From Aquitalea pelogenes (GTDB lineage: Bacteria; Pseudomonadota; Gammaproteobacteria; Burkholderiales; Chromobacteriaceae): 64,000 bases of DNA. Made by a program: the position numbers and the translations under genes. The stretch spans positions 124,001-188,000 of the forward strand of contig NZ_LNQV01000001.1 of the NCBI RefSeq assembly GCF_001515305.1, written 5' to 3'. Under the pieces are notes generated by a model. The model saw only the letters and a program-made list of their open reading frames with translations. It was not told where the DNA came from and did not search any database. Shown piece by piece: positions 17,405 to 26,586 of this stretch. Within the stretch, counting starts at the first letter, position 1. The number at the start of each line of letters is the position of its first letter.

Positions 17405-18109
17405 TCAGCCGCCCAGTGTTTCCCGCTTGATGGTTTCCAGCGAGGTATGGCGGATGTCCTTGCCCTTCACCAGATAAACCACGTATTCGGAGATGTTCTT
17501 GGCATGGTCGCCAATGCGTTCGATGGCCTTGGAAATGAACAGGGTGTCGATGGACATGCTGATGGTGCGCGGGTCTTCCATCATGAAAGTAATCAGCTGG
17601 CGCAGTTCGGCAGCAAAGTCGTCATCCAGCCGCATGTCTTCTTCGGCCAGCTCCAGCGCAGCCGTGGCATCCAGCCGGGCAAAGGCATCCAGCGCGCGGC
17701 GCAGCATGCCCAATGCCACTTCCGCCATCTTGCGGATTTCGCGGAAGCGCGGCATCTGGTAGCGCTCGGACTGATAGATGGTCTTGCCCATGCGGGCAAT
17801 TTTCTGGGCTTCGTCGCCGATGCGTTCCAGGTCGGTGATGGTCTTGATCACGGTGATGATGATGCGCAGGTCACTGGCCGCCGGCTGGCGACGGGCAATG
17901 ATGTGCTGGCAGTCGTCATCAATGGTGACTTCCATGGAGTTGACCAGTGCATCTTCGGTAATCACCTTGTCGAACTTGGCGATATCTCCGGACATGAGCG
18001 CATCGATGGCAGAGAGAATCTGCTGTTCCACCAGGCCACCCATTTGCAGCACGCGGGTACGGATGGTTTCCAGTTCCATGTCGAACTGCTTGGAGATGTG
18101 TTCTGCCAT
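17405..18109 (-). CDS. phoU: Phosphate signalling regulator PhoU
   Basis: PhoU links the Pst phosphate importer with the PhoR kinase to silence the Pho regulon when phosphate is plentiful. The 234-residue protein shows the two three-helix-bundle repeats: RVLQMGGLVEQQI and later RALDAFARLDATAALELAEEDMRLDDDFAAEL, plus the conserved TIKTITDLERIGDEA and ERIGDHAKNISEYVVYLVKGKDIRH. It lies upstream of ppx rather than in a pst operon, so PstSCAB must be elsewhere in the genome. It has a terminator of its own. Confidence 0.96.
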   Translation of the reverse strand: MAEHISKQFDMELETIRTRVLQMGGLVEQQILSAIDALMSGDIAKFDKVITEDALVNSMEVTIDDDCQHIIARRQPAASDLRIIITVIKTITDLERIGDEAQKIARMGKTIYQSERYQMPRFREIRKMAEVALGMLRRALDAFARLDATAALELAEEDMRLDDDFAAELRQLITFMMEDPRTISMSIDTLFISKAIERIGDHAKNISEYVVYLVKGKDIRHTSLETIKRETLGG

Positions 18110-18191
18110 GTCTGCCTCTTGAACGAATCCGGAATTCGGGTAAAGGGTAATAGTAAGCCAGCCAGATGACAGGCTGATGACATTTAATCGG

Positions 18192-18217
18192 AACGGGCCC
18201 GTGCAACCAGGCCCGTT
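18192..18217 (-). terminator. Stem-loop after rpiA
   Basis: AACGGGCC pairs perfectly with GGCCCGTT across a 10-base loop, 16 bases beyond the rpiA stop. The following minus-strand sequence is AT-rich but lacks a clean T run, so it is a weak intrinsic terminator or a 3'-end stabiliser. Confidence 0.45.
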
Positions 18218-18232
18218 GACAGGGATAAAGGC

Positions 18233-18892
18233 TTAGCGGATGACTTCCACGCCATCCTGACGGCCCAGCACCAGCACGTCGGCACGACGACGGGCAAACA
18301 GGCCGCAGGTCACCACACCAGCAATGTGATTGATGGTTTCTTCCAGCTCCACCGGGGTGTTGATGGTGAGGCCATGCACATCAAGGATCAGGTTGCCGTT
18401 ATCGGTCACCACGCCCTGGCGCAGTTCCGGGTGGCCACCCAACGCCACCAGCTGACGGGCAACCGAGCTGCGTGCCATCGGGATGACTTCGATCGGCAGC
18501 GGGAAGGTACCCAGCTTGGTGACATACTTGGTTTCATCTGCAATGCAGACAAACTGTTCGGCGACGCTGGCCACGATCTTTTCACGGGTCAGGGCGGCGC
18601 CGCCACCCTTGATCATGTGCAGGTGATGGTTGATTTCATCGGCACCGTCGATATACACCTCGAGCTTTTCCACATCGTTCAGTTCGAACACCGGAATGTG
18701 CAGGGCCTTCAGACGGGCGGTGGATGCCTCAGAACTGGAAACAGCGCCTTTGAGTCGGCCCTTGATGGTGGCCAGTTCCTGGATAAACAGATTGACGGTA
18801 CTACCGGTGCCCACGCCGATAATGCAGTCTTCCGGCACGAATTCCAGCGCTTTACGGGCAACGGCCAGCTTGAGTTGGTCTTGGGTCAGCAT
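18233..18892 (-). CDS. rpiA: Ribose-5-phosphate isomerase A
   Basis: RpiA interconverts ribose-5-phosphate and ribulose-5-phosphate in the pentose phosphate pathway. The start at [18 protein letters not shown] has a GGAG eight bases upstream and gives 219 residues, the family norm. Conserved features include [11 protein letters not shown] (about residue 27), SSEASTARL, the catalytic [29 protein letters not shown] (about residues 80-108) and the ending [18 protein letters not shown]. It lies between ispF and phoU on the same strand. Confidence 0.96.
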   Translation of the reverse strand: MLTQDQLKLAVARKALEFVPEDCIIGVGTGSTVNLFIQELATIKGRLKGAVSSSEASTARLKALHIPVFELNDVEKLEVYIDGADEINHHLHMIKGGGAALTREKIVASVAEQFVCIADETKYVTKLGTFPLPIEVIPMARSSVARQLVALGGHPELRQGVVTDNGNLILDVHGLTINTPVELEETINHIAGVVTCGLFARRRADVLVLGRQDGVEVIR

Positions 18893-18979
18893 AGTATTTG
18901 CTCCATCAGGTGAGTTCGATTGCATGTCCGGTGCCGATTATCCCACAACGACAGCCATCTGTCGGTGCGAGCAGGCTCA

Positions 18980-19456
18980 TTACTGCGGCATCAGCAGGCA
19001 GATGGCCTGGGCTTCGATCGCTTCGGCACGGCCCAGATAGCCCAGTTTTTCGTTGGTCTTGCCCTTCACATTGACCGCGTTCACGGCAATGCCCAGGTCG
19101 GCGGCAATCGTCGCGCACATGGCGTCGATATGGGGCGCAAGCTTCGGACGCTGGGCAATCAGGGTGGCATCCACATTCACCACCTGCCAGCCCGCGGCAC
19201 GCACGCGGGCAACGGACTCGCGCAGCAGCACGCGGCTGTCAGCCCCTTTGAAGCGCTCGTCGGTATCCGGGAAGTGGCGGCCGATATCGCCCAGGGCGGC
19301 AGCGCCCAGCAGCGCATCGGTGATGGCGTGCAACAGCGCGTCGGCATCGGAATGGCCCAGCAGGCCGTGTGTATGCGGAATGGTGACGCCACCCAGAATC
19401 AGCGGGCGGCCTTCCACCAGTTGGTGTACATCGTAACCTTGTCCGACTCGGAACAT
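18980..19456 (-). CDS. ispF: 2-C-methyl-D-erythritol 2,4-cyclodiphosphate synthase
   Basis: IspF forms the cyclic diphosphate intermediate of the non-mevalonate isoprenoid pathway. The 158-residue protein contains the zinc-binding GQGYDVHQL (D and H at residues 8 and 10), [26 protein letters not shown] (about residues 27-52), and the C-terminal [16 protein letters not shown]. It starts five bases after the ispD stop, the usual ispDF arrangement, so the two enzymes of successive branches are co-expressed. Confidence 0.97.
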   Translation of the reverse strand: MFRVGQGYDVHQLVEGRPLILGGVTIPHTHGLLGHSDADALLHAITDALLGAAALGDIGRHFPDTDERFKGADSRVLLRESVARVRAAGWQVVNVDATLIAQRPKLAPHIDAMCATIAADLGIAVNAVNVKGKTNEKLGYLGRAEAIEAQAICLLMPQ

Positions 19457-19461
19457 GGAGT

Positions 19462-20144
19462 TCAGTCCTTTCGTGAAGCCAGAATCGCCCGGGCCAGTGC
19501 CAGGTCGCGCGGGTAAGTCACCTTGAAGTTCTGGGCATCGCCATCCACCAGGCGGGGCTTGTGGCCATAGTGCTCGATAGCCGAGGCTTCGTCAGTGACA
19601 TCAGCGGCTTCGGCAGCCTGCAAGGCAGTCCCAAGCAGGCCGGCGCGGAACATCTGTGGCGTTTGCGCCAGCCACAGGCCCTGACGCGGCACCGTGGCGC
19701 TGATGCGTTCTTCGGCATCTGCCCGTTTGACGGTATCGGCCACCGGGAGCGCCAGAATGCCGCCCACCGGGTCGTCGGCCAGGGTGGCAATCAGCCGTTC
19801 CACCGCCGTCACCGACAGGCAACAGCGGGCGGCATCGTGCACCAGCACCCAGTCTTGCGCATCTGCCGACATGGCTTGCAGGCCATTGCGCACGCTTTCG
19901 GCCCGGCTGGCGCCGCCAACGCGGTATACCCGCAGTTTGGGCAGATCCCAGTCAAAATCATCAAACCATTCATCTGCCGGAGAAATCACCACCGCCACTT
20001 CGCTGATGGCTGCACCTGGCTCAATACCTGCAAGGTATGCCACATCAGCGGGCGATTATTCAGCTGCAAATACTGCTTGGGACTGGGGCCACCAAAGCGA
20101 CTGCCGGAACCGGCGGCCGGAACCAGTGCAAGATAGCGGCTCAT
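19462..20144 (-). CDS. ispD: MEP cytidylyltransferase (frameshifted)
   Basis: IspD transfers CMP to methylerythritol phosphate in isoprenoid synthesis. The N-terminal part starts at [18 protein letters not shown], with the nucleotide-binding motif, and runs through [21 protein letters not shown]; the rest ([16 protein letters not shown] to the end, including [12 protein letters not shown] and [10 protein letters not shown]) is in another frame. A single missing base near 20011-20018 explains the break and restores about 227 residues. The ATG overlaps the dnaQ stop by four bases. IspD is essential wherever this pathway is the only source of isoprenoids, so an error in the sequence is much more likely than a real mutation. 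Confidence 0.88.
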
Positions 20145-20863
20145 GTGGCATCTCCGGCGGGCGGTGCTTCCAGTGTGCGCCACAGACAGCTGCCTTTTAC
20201 CGCCTTGTCCAGCTCGCCCAGATAACTGGCGTGCGCGGCCAGCTCTTCCTCACTGGCCCGCTTTACCAGCAAGGGTTTGCGTTCGAACTGGATGTCACCA
20301 CCCTGGCTGTTGCCTGCATCCACGTCGATGTCCATCACCAGGCTTTCCTGGCCACGGGTCATCCACAGGTACACCTCGGACAGCAGTTCACAGTCAATCA
20401 GCGCGCCGTGCAGGGTACGGTTGGAACGGTCGATGTCAAAGCGGTCGCACAGTGCATCCAGGCTATTACGCTTGCCGGGGAACTGGTCGCGCGCCATGGC
20501 CAGGGTGTCGGTAACCTGGGCGGCCAGCTTGTTGATGCGCGGCAGACCAAGGCGGTCGAATTCGGCATTGAGGAACTTCACATCAAACGGCGCGTTGTGG
20601 ATGATCAGCTCGGCACCGCGCATGAAGTCGGCCAGTTGCTCGGCCACTTGGGCAAAGCGCGGTTTGCCTTCCAGCGAGGCCAGCGAGATGCCATGCACCC
20701 GCTCGGCATCCGGGTCGATATCGCGCTCGGGATGAATGTACAGGTGCAGATGCTGACCGGTGAGCTTGCGGTTGATCATTTCCAGACCGGCAAACTCAAT
20801 GATGCGGTGGCCTTGATCCGGGTCGAGGCCGGTGGTTTCGGTGTCGAGAATTATCTGTCTCAT
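20141..20863 (-). CDS. dnaQ: DNA polymerase III epsilon subunit (3'-5' exonuclease)
   Basis: DnaQ proofreads for the replicative polymerase. The 240-residue protein has the three exonuclease motifs: ExoI ILDTETTGLD (residues 5-14, catalytic D and E), ExoII HNAPFDVKFLNAEF (about residue 96), and ExoIII NRTLHGALIDCELLSEVYL (about residue 153). The C-terminal tail would bind the alpha subunit. Its stop overlaps the ispD start (ATGA), so replication proofreading and isoprenoid genes appear translationally coupled. rnhA lies upstream on the same strand. Confidence 0.96.
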   Translation of the reverse strand: MRQIILDTETTGLDPDQGHRIIEFAGLEMINRKLTGQHLHLYIHPERDIDPDAERVHGISLASLEGKPRFAQVAEQLADFMRGAELIIHNAPFDVKFLNAEFDRLGLPRINKLAAQVTDTLAMARDQFPGKRNSLDALCDRFDIDRSNRTLHGALIDCELLSEVYLWMTRGQESLVMDIDVDAGNSQGGDIQFERKPLLVKRASEEELAAHASYLGELDKAVKGSCLWRTLEAPPAGDAT

Positions 20864-20922
20864 GCTGCTGCTTTCAGGCCGGACACGTGGATCCGGCCAT
20901 ATTCAATAAGAGGACAATGTGT

Positions 20923-21366
20923 TTACAGGGACTCAACGCCCCGGTTGGCCAGCTGGTCGGCCCGTTCGTTGAACTCGTGACCGGCATGGCCTTTCACCCA
21001 GCGCCAGTCGACATGCAGATGGCGATTGCGCTCGGCATCCAGCATTTGCCACAGGTCGGCGTTCTTGACCGGCTCCTTGGCGGCGGTCTTCCAGCCACGC
21101 GCCTTCCAGCCGTGAATCCACTCGGAAATGCCCTTTTGCACATATTGCGAGTCGGTGTAGACCACTACATGACAGGGCCGGTTCAGTGCGGCAAGGCCAC
21201 GGATGACGGCCAGCAGCTCCATACGGTTGTTGGTGGTGCCATGCTCGCCGCCAAACAGCTCCTTCTCCTTGCCCTTGAAGCGCAACAAAGCCCCCCAGCC
21301 ACCCGGGCCAGGATTACCCTTGCAGGCACCATCGGTGTAAATCTCGACACAATCTTCGCTTGTCAT
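20923..21366 (-). CDS. rnhA: Ribonuclease HI
   Basis: RNase HI cleaves the RNA strand of RNA-DNA hybrids. The 147-residue protein has the catalytic acids in [19 protein letters not shown] (D11), [11 protein letters not shown] (E) and [13 protein letters not shown] (D), plus the basic protrusion region around [20 protein letters not shown], and [10 protein letters not shown] near the C terminus. The rnhA-dnaQ pairing is widespread in proteobacteria. Here both genes point the same way, with 59 bases between them, whereas in E. coli they diverge. Confidence 0.97.
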   Translation of the reverse strand: MTSEDCVEIYTDGACKGNPGPGGWGALLRFKGKEKELFGGEHGTTNNRMELLAVIRGLAALNRPCHVVVYTDSQYVQKGISEWIHGWKARGWKTAAKEPVKNADLWQMLDAERNRHLHVDWRWVKGHAGHEFNERADQLANRGVESL

Positions 21367-21408
21367 GTTCTCGGTTCGGTTGGCTTCGTTGATGACAACG
21401 AAGCAGGT

Positions 21409-22173
21409 TTATTCTTGCGGATCGCGCAACTGACTTACCGTTGGCGGCATCTCGCGGTGTGAGGGGTGACGTTCGTTGCCGCCGGCCACCACCAGGCCCT
21501 TGGCCGGTTTGGCGGCCTTCCACGCCGGGGTGATCAGACGCATGCCCCGCTGGCGCTTGACTGCTTCGATGCCGTAAACACCAGCTGCCAGCGGCCACCA
21601 CTTGTCGCCCGCGCGCTCCATGAAGCCAAAGCGCTCCAGCCAGCCCTGCTGCGACAACGGCGGGGCATAGGCCATGAAACAGCCGGCCACCGGTTCGAGG
21701 TCGAGCAGCTTGAGCCAGTCCCGGATGCGGATCAGCGGGAAAAAATTGCCACGCCACGGAATGGCCGCCCGTCCCTGAATCAGCCGGCGTACTCCCCATA
21801 AGGAAACCGGATTGAAGCCGGTCATCAGCAATCTGCCCTCTGGCACCAGCACCCGTTCCACCTCGCGCAGAACCTGATGCGGCTCGGTGGTAAAATCCAG
21901 CAAATGCGGCATCACCAGCAAGTCGAGGCTGCGGGTTTCAAACGGTAGTTGTTCGGGATGGCAGATGATTTGCGCCGCCTCCCCGCCCTCTGCTGCCCGG
22001 CATTGCCAGGGAATGCGGTTGGCACTCAGGAAGTCCACCTGAGGCAGACCTATCTGCACAGCATGAAAACCGAAAATATCGGCGACCGCCCGATCGAAAA
22101 ACGCCTGCTCACACTGCAGCAGGTAAAGGCCCAGTTCGGTCGTGGTCAGCCACGTGGAAAACGCTTGCATCAT
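21409..22173 (-). CDS. yafS: SAM-dependent methyltransferase, YafS-like
   Basis: The 254-residue protein has a Rossmann-like methyltransferase core, recognised by ICHPEQLPFETRSLDLLVMPHLLDF (motif II region), VLREVERVLVPEGRLLMTGFNPVSLWGVRR, and the gene context gloB-yafS-rnhA-dnaQ shared with E. coli. A usual glycine-rich motif I (GxGxG) is not obvious near residues 40-60, so SAM binding may be altered. The substrate is unknown. Its start is only 20 bases from the divergent gloB start, so each promoter must lie inside the neighbouring reading frame. Confidence 0.75.
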   Translation of the reverse strand: MMQAFSTWLTTTELGLYLLQCEQAFFDRAVADIFGFHAVQIGLPQVDFLSANRIPWQCRAAEGGEAAQIICHPEQLPFETRSLDLLVMPHLLDFTTEPHQVLREVERVLVPEGRLLMTGFNPVSLWGVRRLIQGRAAIPWRGNFFPLIRIRDWLKLLDLEPVAGCFMAYAPPLSQQGWLERFGFMERAGDKWWPLAAGVYGIEAVKRQRGMRLITPAWKAAKPAKGLVVAGGNERHPSHREMPPTVSQLRDPQE

Positions 22174-22193
22174 TGAAGGAGTCCGATCCGACC

Positions 22194-22952
22194 ATGTTTA
22201 CCGTTACCCCCGTTCGGGCATTTGCCGACAATTATATCTGGGTTTTGCAACAGGGCACCGGTGCTCTTGCAGTGGACCCCGGTGAAGCCGCTCCGCTGAT
22301 TACCCATCTGGAGCAGCGCGGACTGGCCTTGCAGGCCGTCCTGATCACCCATCATCACGCCGATCATTGCGGCGGACTGACCGAACTGTTGCAACGCTGG
22401 CCACAGGCGCAGGTATATGGCCCGGCCAGCATCGCCGGCGTCAATCAGCCGGTCATGGAAGGTGCCAGCGTGCACTGGCATGAATATGCCTTTGATGTGC
22501 TGGCCCTGCCTGGCCATACACTGGACCACCTGGCCTATTACGGTCATGGGCAGCTGTTTTGTGGCGACACCCTGTTTGGTGCCGGTTGTGGCCGCCTGTT
22601 CGAAGGCAGCCCGGCACAGATGCTGGCCTCACTGGACAAGCTGGCCGCCCTGCCGGACACCACCCGGTTTTATCCGGCACATGAATACACCTTGTCCAAC
22701 CTCAAGTTTGCCCTGGCTGTAGAGCCGGACAATGACGAAATCCAGCTGCGACAATTGCTGGATCAAAAACAGATTGCCATGGGGCTGCCCACCCTGCCCA
22801 CCGAACTGGGTCTGGAAAAAACCACCAACCCCTTCATGCGCAGCCAGGTGGCGGCGGTAAGACAGCAAGCCAGCCGTCATGCCGGAAAAGCATTGGAAAC
22901 CCGACTGGAAGTGTTTACGGTGTTGCGTGAATGGAAAAACACCTTCAGTTGA
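22194..22952 (+). CDS. gloB: Hydroxyacylglutathione hydrolase (glyoxalase II)
   Basis: GloB hydrolyses S-D-lactoylglutathione to lactate and glutathione in methylglyoxal detoxification. The 252-residue protein starts at MFTVTPVRAFADNYIWVLQ, with GAAGGAG about 12 bases upstream. It carries the binuclear metal motif THHHADHCGG (about residue 52), PGHTLDHLAYY (about residue 109), FCGDTLFGAGCGRLFEG and YPAHEYTLSNL, the full set of glyoxalase II ligands. It diverges from yafS and precedes mltD. Confidence 0.96.
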   Translation: MFTVTPVRAFADNYIWVLQQGTGALAVDPGEAAPLITHLEQRGLALQAVLITHHHADHCGGLTELLQRWPQAQVYGPASIAGVNQPVMEGASVHWHEYAFDVLALPGHTLDHLAYYGHGQLFCGDTLFGAGCGRLFEGSPAQMLASLDKLAALPDTTRFYPAHEYTLSNLKFALAVEPDNDEIQLRQLLDQKQIAMGLPTLPTELGLEKTTNPFMRSQVAAVRQQASRHAGKALETRLEVFTVLREWKNTFS

Positions 22953-23117
22953 AATTCATTCCGGGTAGATCATTCTTGTTAAAAGGCTGCTTGCCGGAAT
23001 TGATTGCTTTTCCATGACCATTTTGCGCAAAGCTCATGAAATGATTTGCCTTTTTCGATTGACACACCCATGGGCGGTGTTTAGCATCGGCCGAGATCAG
23101 AATTCCGGGCTGGCCCA

Positions 23118-25112
23118 ATGAAAAGAATCACCCCATTGGCACTTTCGCTGTCATTTGCATTTTCCCTCCCCTCGCTGGCGCATGCCGATTCAGGCGCATT
23201 CCGTCAGTCGGTAGGTGTCGATGAAGCACAGGCAGCCGGCCTGGACATGATGTTGCTGAACTCCAGCCTGCTGCGTAACGGCGACAATGTCTGGGAGCGC
23301 GCACGCGAAGGTTTCCAGCTGCCTGAAGTCAACGCCGACATCGTCCGCAAGCAGGAACGCCTGTACAGCAGCAAGCCCGAATACTTCAAACGCATTCTCG
23401 ATCGCGGCCACAAATACCTGTTCCACATCATGAATGAAGTGGAACGTCGTGGCATGCCCACCGAAATTGCTTTCCTGCCCGTGGTGGAAAGTGCTTTTGT
23501 CCCCACCGCCAACTCTCCGGTGGGCGCGGCTGGCCTGTGGCAGTTCATGCCCGCAACCGGTCGCCATTACGGCCTGGAACAAACCTGGTGGTATGACGGC
23601 CGTCGCGACATCATGGAAGCTACCCGCGCCGCGCTGGACTATCTGCAAAACCTGTATGCACAGTTTGGCGACTGGAACCTGGCACTAGCCGCCTACAACT
23701 GGGGTGAAGGCAATCTGGCACGCGCCATTGCCCGCGCCCAGGCCGCAGGCCTGGAGCCCACCTACGAAAACATCAAGATGCCGAATGAAACCCGCAATTA
23801 CGCTCCCAAGCTGATTGCGGTGCGCAACATCCTCAGCCAGCCTGAGAAATACGGCATCCGCCTGGACAAATTCCCCAACAAGCCCTACTTCATTGCGGTA
23901 TCCACCGGCCGTCACATGGATATCGAAGTAGCAGCCAAAATGGCAGGCATGTCGGTCGCCGAATTCAGGGAACTGAACCCGGCGTTCAATCTGCCGGTAT
24001 ATGCGCACAAACCCGGTCGCCAGATGCTGATTCCGCTGGCCAAGGCCGACAAGTTCGATTACAACCTGTCGCACTGGGACAAACCCTTGCTCAGCTGGCA
24101 GGTTTATACCCCGACGGCGGATGAAAACGTGGCCAGCGTGGCCGAGCGCTATGGCATGAGCCTGGGTGAACTGCAAAACGTCAACAAGCTCGGTTCACGC
24201 AATCTCACCGCAGGCCGGCCGCTGCTGGTTGCACTGCGCGGCAAGAGCGATGGCGCCACCCCGCTTGATGGCACAGACAACAGCATTGCCGCCAGCGACA
24301 GCCTGATTGCCAGCGCCAAACCGCAGACGGTGACGACGGTGGCCGTGCAAGCCAAGCCTGTTACGGTTGCCCTCAGTACCCCGGCAATAACAAAACCGCA
24401 GCCGCTGGTAGCCAGCATTCGTCCGGCAGCAGAAACCACGAGCCCGGCCATTACTGTGGCAGCAGCTGACAAGAACGTGACGCCGAGCACCTCAATTGCA
24501 GCCGCTGCCACTACAAGCGCCACTCCGGCAGTCAATACCGTCGCCACGGCATCGGCCAACGTGGCTGATGTGGCTGAGGCCCCGGCAGTAAAACCTGCCA
24601 GCAAGCCGGTGGTACTGGCCAAGGCCGAAGCCCCCAGCCTGCCTTCCGGCAATACGCCGCCGCCCAAGCCGCTGGAAGCCCGGCTCGCCAGCGTCAACCC
24701 GGCAGCCAGCCAGCACACCGTGGTGGGTGGCGATACCCTGTTCAACATCTCGCGTCGCTATAACGTGAGCGTGGCCGACCTCAAGGTCTATAACAACCTC
24801 AGTGACAACACCGTCAAGCTGGGCCAGGTCATCCGGGTGAAACCGAACCCGCTGGCCAGCAACACCATGCTGGCTGAAGCCGTACCCGCCCCCTCCGCGC
24901 AGGATGAGGCACTGGTCAAGGTCAGCAGTGGTACAACACCGGCCACCGGTGCGGTTCCGGCTGAATATGTGGTGCAACGTGGTGACACCGTGTACAGCAT
25001 TGCCCGTCGCTTTGGCGTGAACCATGCCGACATCCAGCGCTGGAACGATGCCAACCAGCTCATCCGCCTCCAGCCGGGACAGCGCGTCCGCATCGAGACC
25101 CAGGGCCTGTAA
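23118..25112 (+). CDS. mltD: Membrane-bound lytic murein transglycosylase D with three LysM domains
   Basis: MltD cleaves the glycan strands of peptidoglycan to 1,6-anhydro products in the periplasm. The 664-residue protein has a signal sequence ending SLAHA, a GH23 domain with the catalytic Glu in PVVESAFVPTANSPVGAAGLWQFMPATG (about residue 122), and three LysM peptidoglycan-binding repeats at about 330-375, 535-582 and 615-662 (VVGGDTLFNISRRY and VVQRGDTVYSIARRF). A roughly 150-residue Ala/Thr/Val/Pro-rich linker separates the first from the second. I see no lipobox, so anchoring may differ from E. coli MltD. The gloB-mltD adjacency matches E. coli. Confidence 0.92.
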   Translation: MKRITPLALSLSFAFSLPSLAHADSGAFRQSVGVDEAQAAGLDMMLLNSSLLRNGDNVWERAREGFQLPEVNADIVRKQERLYSSKPEYFKRILDRGHKYLFHIMNEVERRGMPTEIAFLPVVESAFVPTANSPVGAAGLWQFMPATGRHYGLEQTWWYDGRRDIMEATRAALDYLQNLYAQFGDWNLALAAYNWGEGNLARAIARAQAAGLEPTYENIKMPNETRNYAPKLIAVRNILSQPEKYGIRLDKFPNKPYFIAVSTGRHMDIEVAAKMAGMSVAEFRELNPAFNLPVYAHKPGRQMLIPLAKADKFDYNLSHWDKPLLSWQVYTPTADENVASVAERYGMSLGELQNVNKLGSRNLTAGRPLLVALRGKSDGATPLDGTDNSIAASDSLIASAKPQTVTTVAVQAKPVTVALSTPAITKPQPLVASIRPAAETTSPAITVAAADKNVTPSTSIAAAATTSATPAVNTVATASANVADVAEAPAVKPASKPVVLAKAEAPSLPSGNTPPPKPLEARLASVNPAASQHTVVGGDTLFNISRRYNVSVADLKVYNNLSDNTVKLGQVIRVKPNPLASNTMLAEAVPAPSAQDEALVKVSSGTTPATGAVPAEYVVQRGDTVYSIARRFGVNHADIQRWNDANQLIRLQPGQRVRIETQGL

Positions 25113-25132
25113 TCCATTGCAGACCATCCATG

Positions 25133-25159
25133 AAAAAACCCGCCAAGGCGGGTTTTTTT
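25133..25159. terminator. Bidirectional terminator between mltD and dtd
   Basis: AAAACCCGCC and GGCGGGTTTT pair perfectly around AA, with a T run on both strands. It can end both mltD and the convergent dtd. Confidence 0.9.
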
Positions 25160-25191
25160 ATTTCCGTTCAGCCAGTACTGCGCTCAGGCAC

Positions 25192-25644
25192 TCATTCCGG
25201 ATTCCGGCTGTCCAGCAAGATGGTGACCGGGCCGTCATTCACCAGACTCACCTGCATGTCAGCACCGAACACCCCTGTCGGGACTGCTTTACCCAGAACC
25301 TGCGCCAGGCTGGCTACAAACTGTTCGAACAGCGGACGCGAGATATCCCCCCGCGCAGCTCGGCTGTAGGACGGACGATTGCCCTTGCGGGTGGAGGCAA
25401 ACAAGGTGAACTGGCTGACCGCCAGCGCCTCTGCACCACAGTCCAGCAGGGAAAGGTTCATCACCCCGTCAGCATCACTGAAAATGCGTAGCTGGCTGAT
25501 CTTGCGTACCAGCCAGTCAATATCCTGCTGTGTATCCACCTCCTCCACACCCACCAGCAACAGCAAACCGGCAGCAATCTGCCCGCAGGTTTCCTCTGCC
25601 ACTGTTACCTTCGCTTCACTCACCCGTTGAACAACCACCCGCAT
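25192..25644 (-). CDS. dtd: D-aminoacyl-tRNA deacylase
   Basis: Dtd hydrolyses D-amino acids wrongly attached to tRNA. The 150-residue protein shows the two active-site motifs that meet across the dimer: SQFTLFAST (about residue 77) and the C-terminal [11 protein letters not shown], a variant of NxGPVT. The N terminus [15 protein letters not shown] is standard. It converges with mltD and diverges from yaaA. Confidence 0.96.
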   Translation of the reverse strand: MRVVVQRVSEAKVTVAEETCGQIAAGLLLLVGVEEVDTQQDIDWLVRKISQLRIFSDADGVMNLSLLDCGAEALAVSQFTLFASTRKGNRPSYSRAARGDISRPLFEQFVASLAQVLGKAVPTGVFGADMQVSLVNDGPVTILLDSRNPE

Positions 25645-25801
25645 GCCCGCATCTCCAGTAATCGATCCTGCATTTTAACCGCCCGGACATCCGGCTGAAC
25701 ATTCCGGTAGCGGCAAGAATGCAGACAATGCGCTTTTGTCCTGACCCGCTGTCAACACAGCTTCGGTACAATCTCCATTCCCTGCTGCAAGGACACGCCC
25801 C

Positions 25802-26575
25802 ATGTTGATGGTACTTTCCCCGGCCAAGACGCTGGACTACACCACACCGCCCCACACCACGCGCCATACTCAGCCCGACTTCCTGTCCGACAGCCAGCAG
25901 CTGATTCAGGTGCTGCGCGAGAAAAGCCCGGCAGACATTGCCAAGCTGATGGACATCAGCGACGCCCTGGCCACGCTGAATGTTGGCCGCTATCACGACT
26001 GGCACCCCGACTTCACTCCGGCCAACGCCAAACAGGCAGTACTGGCCTTCCTGGGGGATGTCTATGAAGGACTGGACGCGGCCAGCCTGAACGAAGATCA
26101 ACTGGACTACCTGCAAAATCACCTACGCATTCTGTCCGGCCTGTACGGCCTGTTGCGACCGCTGGACCTGATGCAGCCTTACCGCCTGGAAATGGGAACC
26201 AAACTGGCCAATCCACGTGGGACCAACCTGTATGCATTCTGGGGCGAGCGCATTACCGATGCGCTGAACACACTACTGGACGAGTCGGACAACCCTGTGC
26301 TGGTGAATCTGGCATCCGACGAATACTTCAAATCGGTAAAACCGGCCAAACTGCATGGCCGGCTGATTACGCCGGTATTCCAGGACTACAAGAACGGCCA
26401 GTACAAAATCATCAGCTTCTACGCCAAGCAGGCACGTGGCCTGATGGCGCGCTGGGCGGCACTGCACAAGGTCGACATCCCGGAAGCGTTGCAGGACTTC
26501 AATCTGGGCGGTTACCGTTTTGACAGCAGCGAGTCAGACACCCGGCGCTGGGTGTTCCGCCGTCAGCATGGCTGA
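25802..26575 (+). CDS. yaaA: Peroxide stress protein YaaA
   Basis: YaaA (DUF328) lowers intracellular iron toxicity during hydrogen peroxide stress in E. coli and is reported to bind DNA. The 257-residue protein begins [13 protein letters not shown], the family signature, and contains [38 protein letters not shown] and [12 protein letters not shown]. Length is normal. It stands alone between divergent dtd and convergent ldhA. No OxyR site was recognisable upstream. Confidence 0.94.
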   Translation: MLMVLSPAKTLDYTTPPHTTRHTQPDFLSDSQQLIQVLREKSPADIAKLMDISDALATLNVGRYHDWHPDFTPANAKQAVLAFLGDVYEGLDAASLNEDQLDYLQNHLRILSGLYGLLRPLDLMQPYRLEMGTKLANPRGTNLYAFWGERITDALNTLLDESDNPVLVNLASDEYFKSVKPAKLHGRLITPVFQDYKNGQYKIISFYAKQARGLMARWAALHKVDIPEALQDFNLGGYRFDSSESDTRRWVFRRQHG

Positions 26576-26586
26576 GGCTGGCCGCC

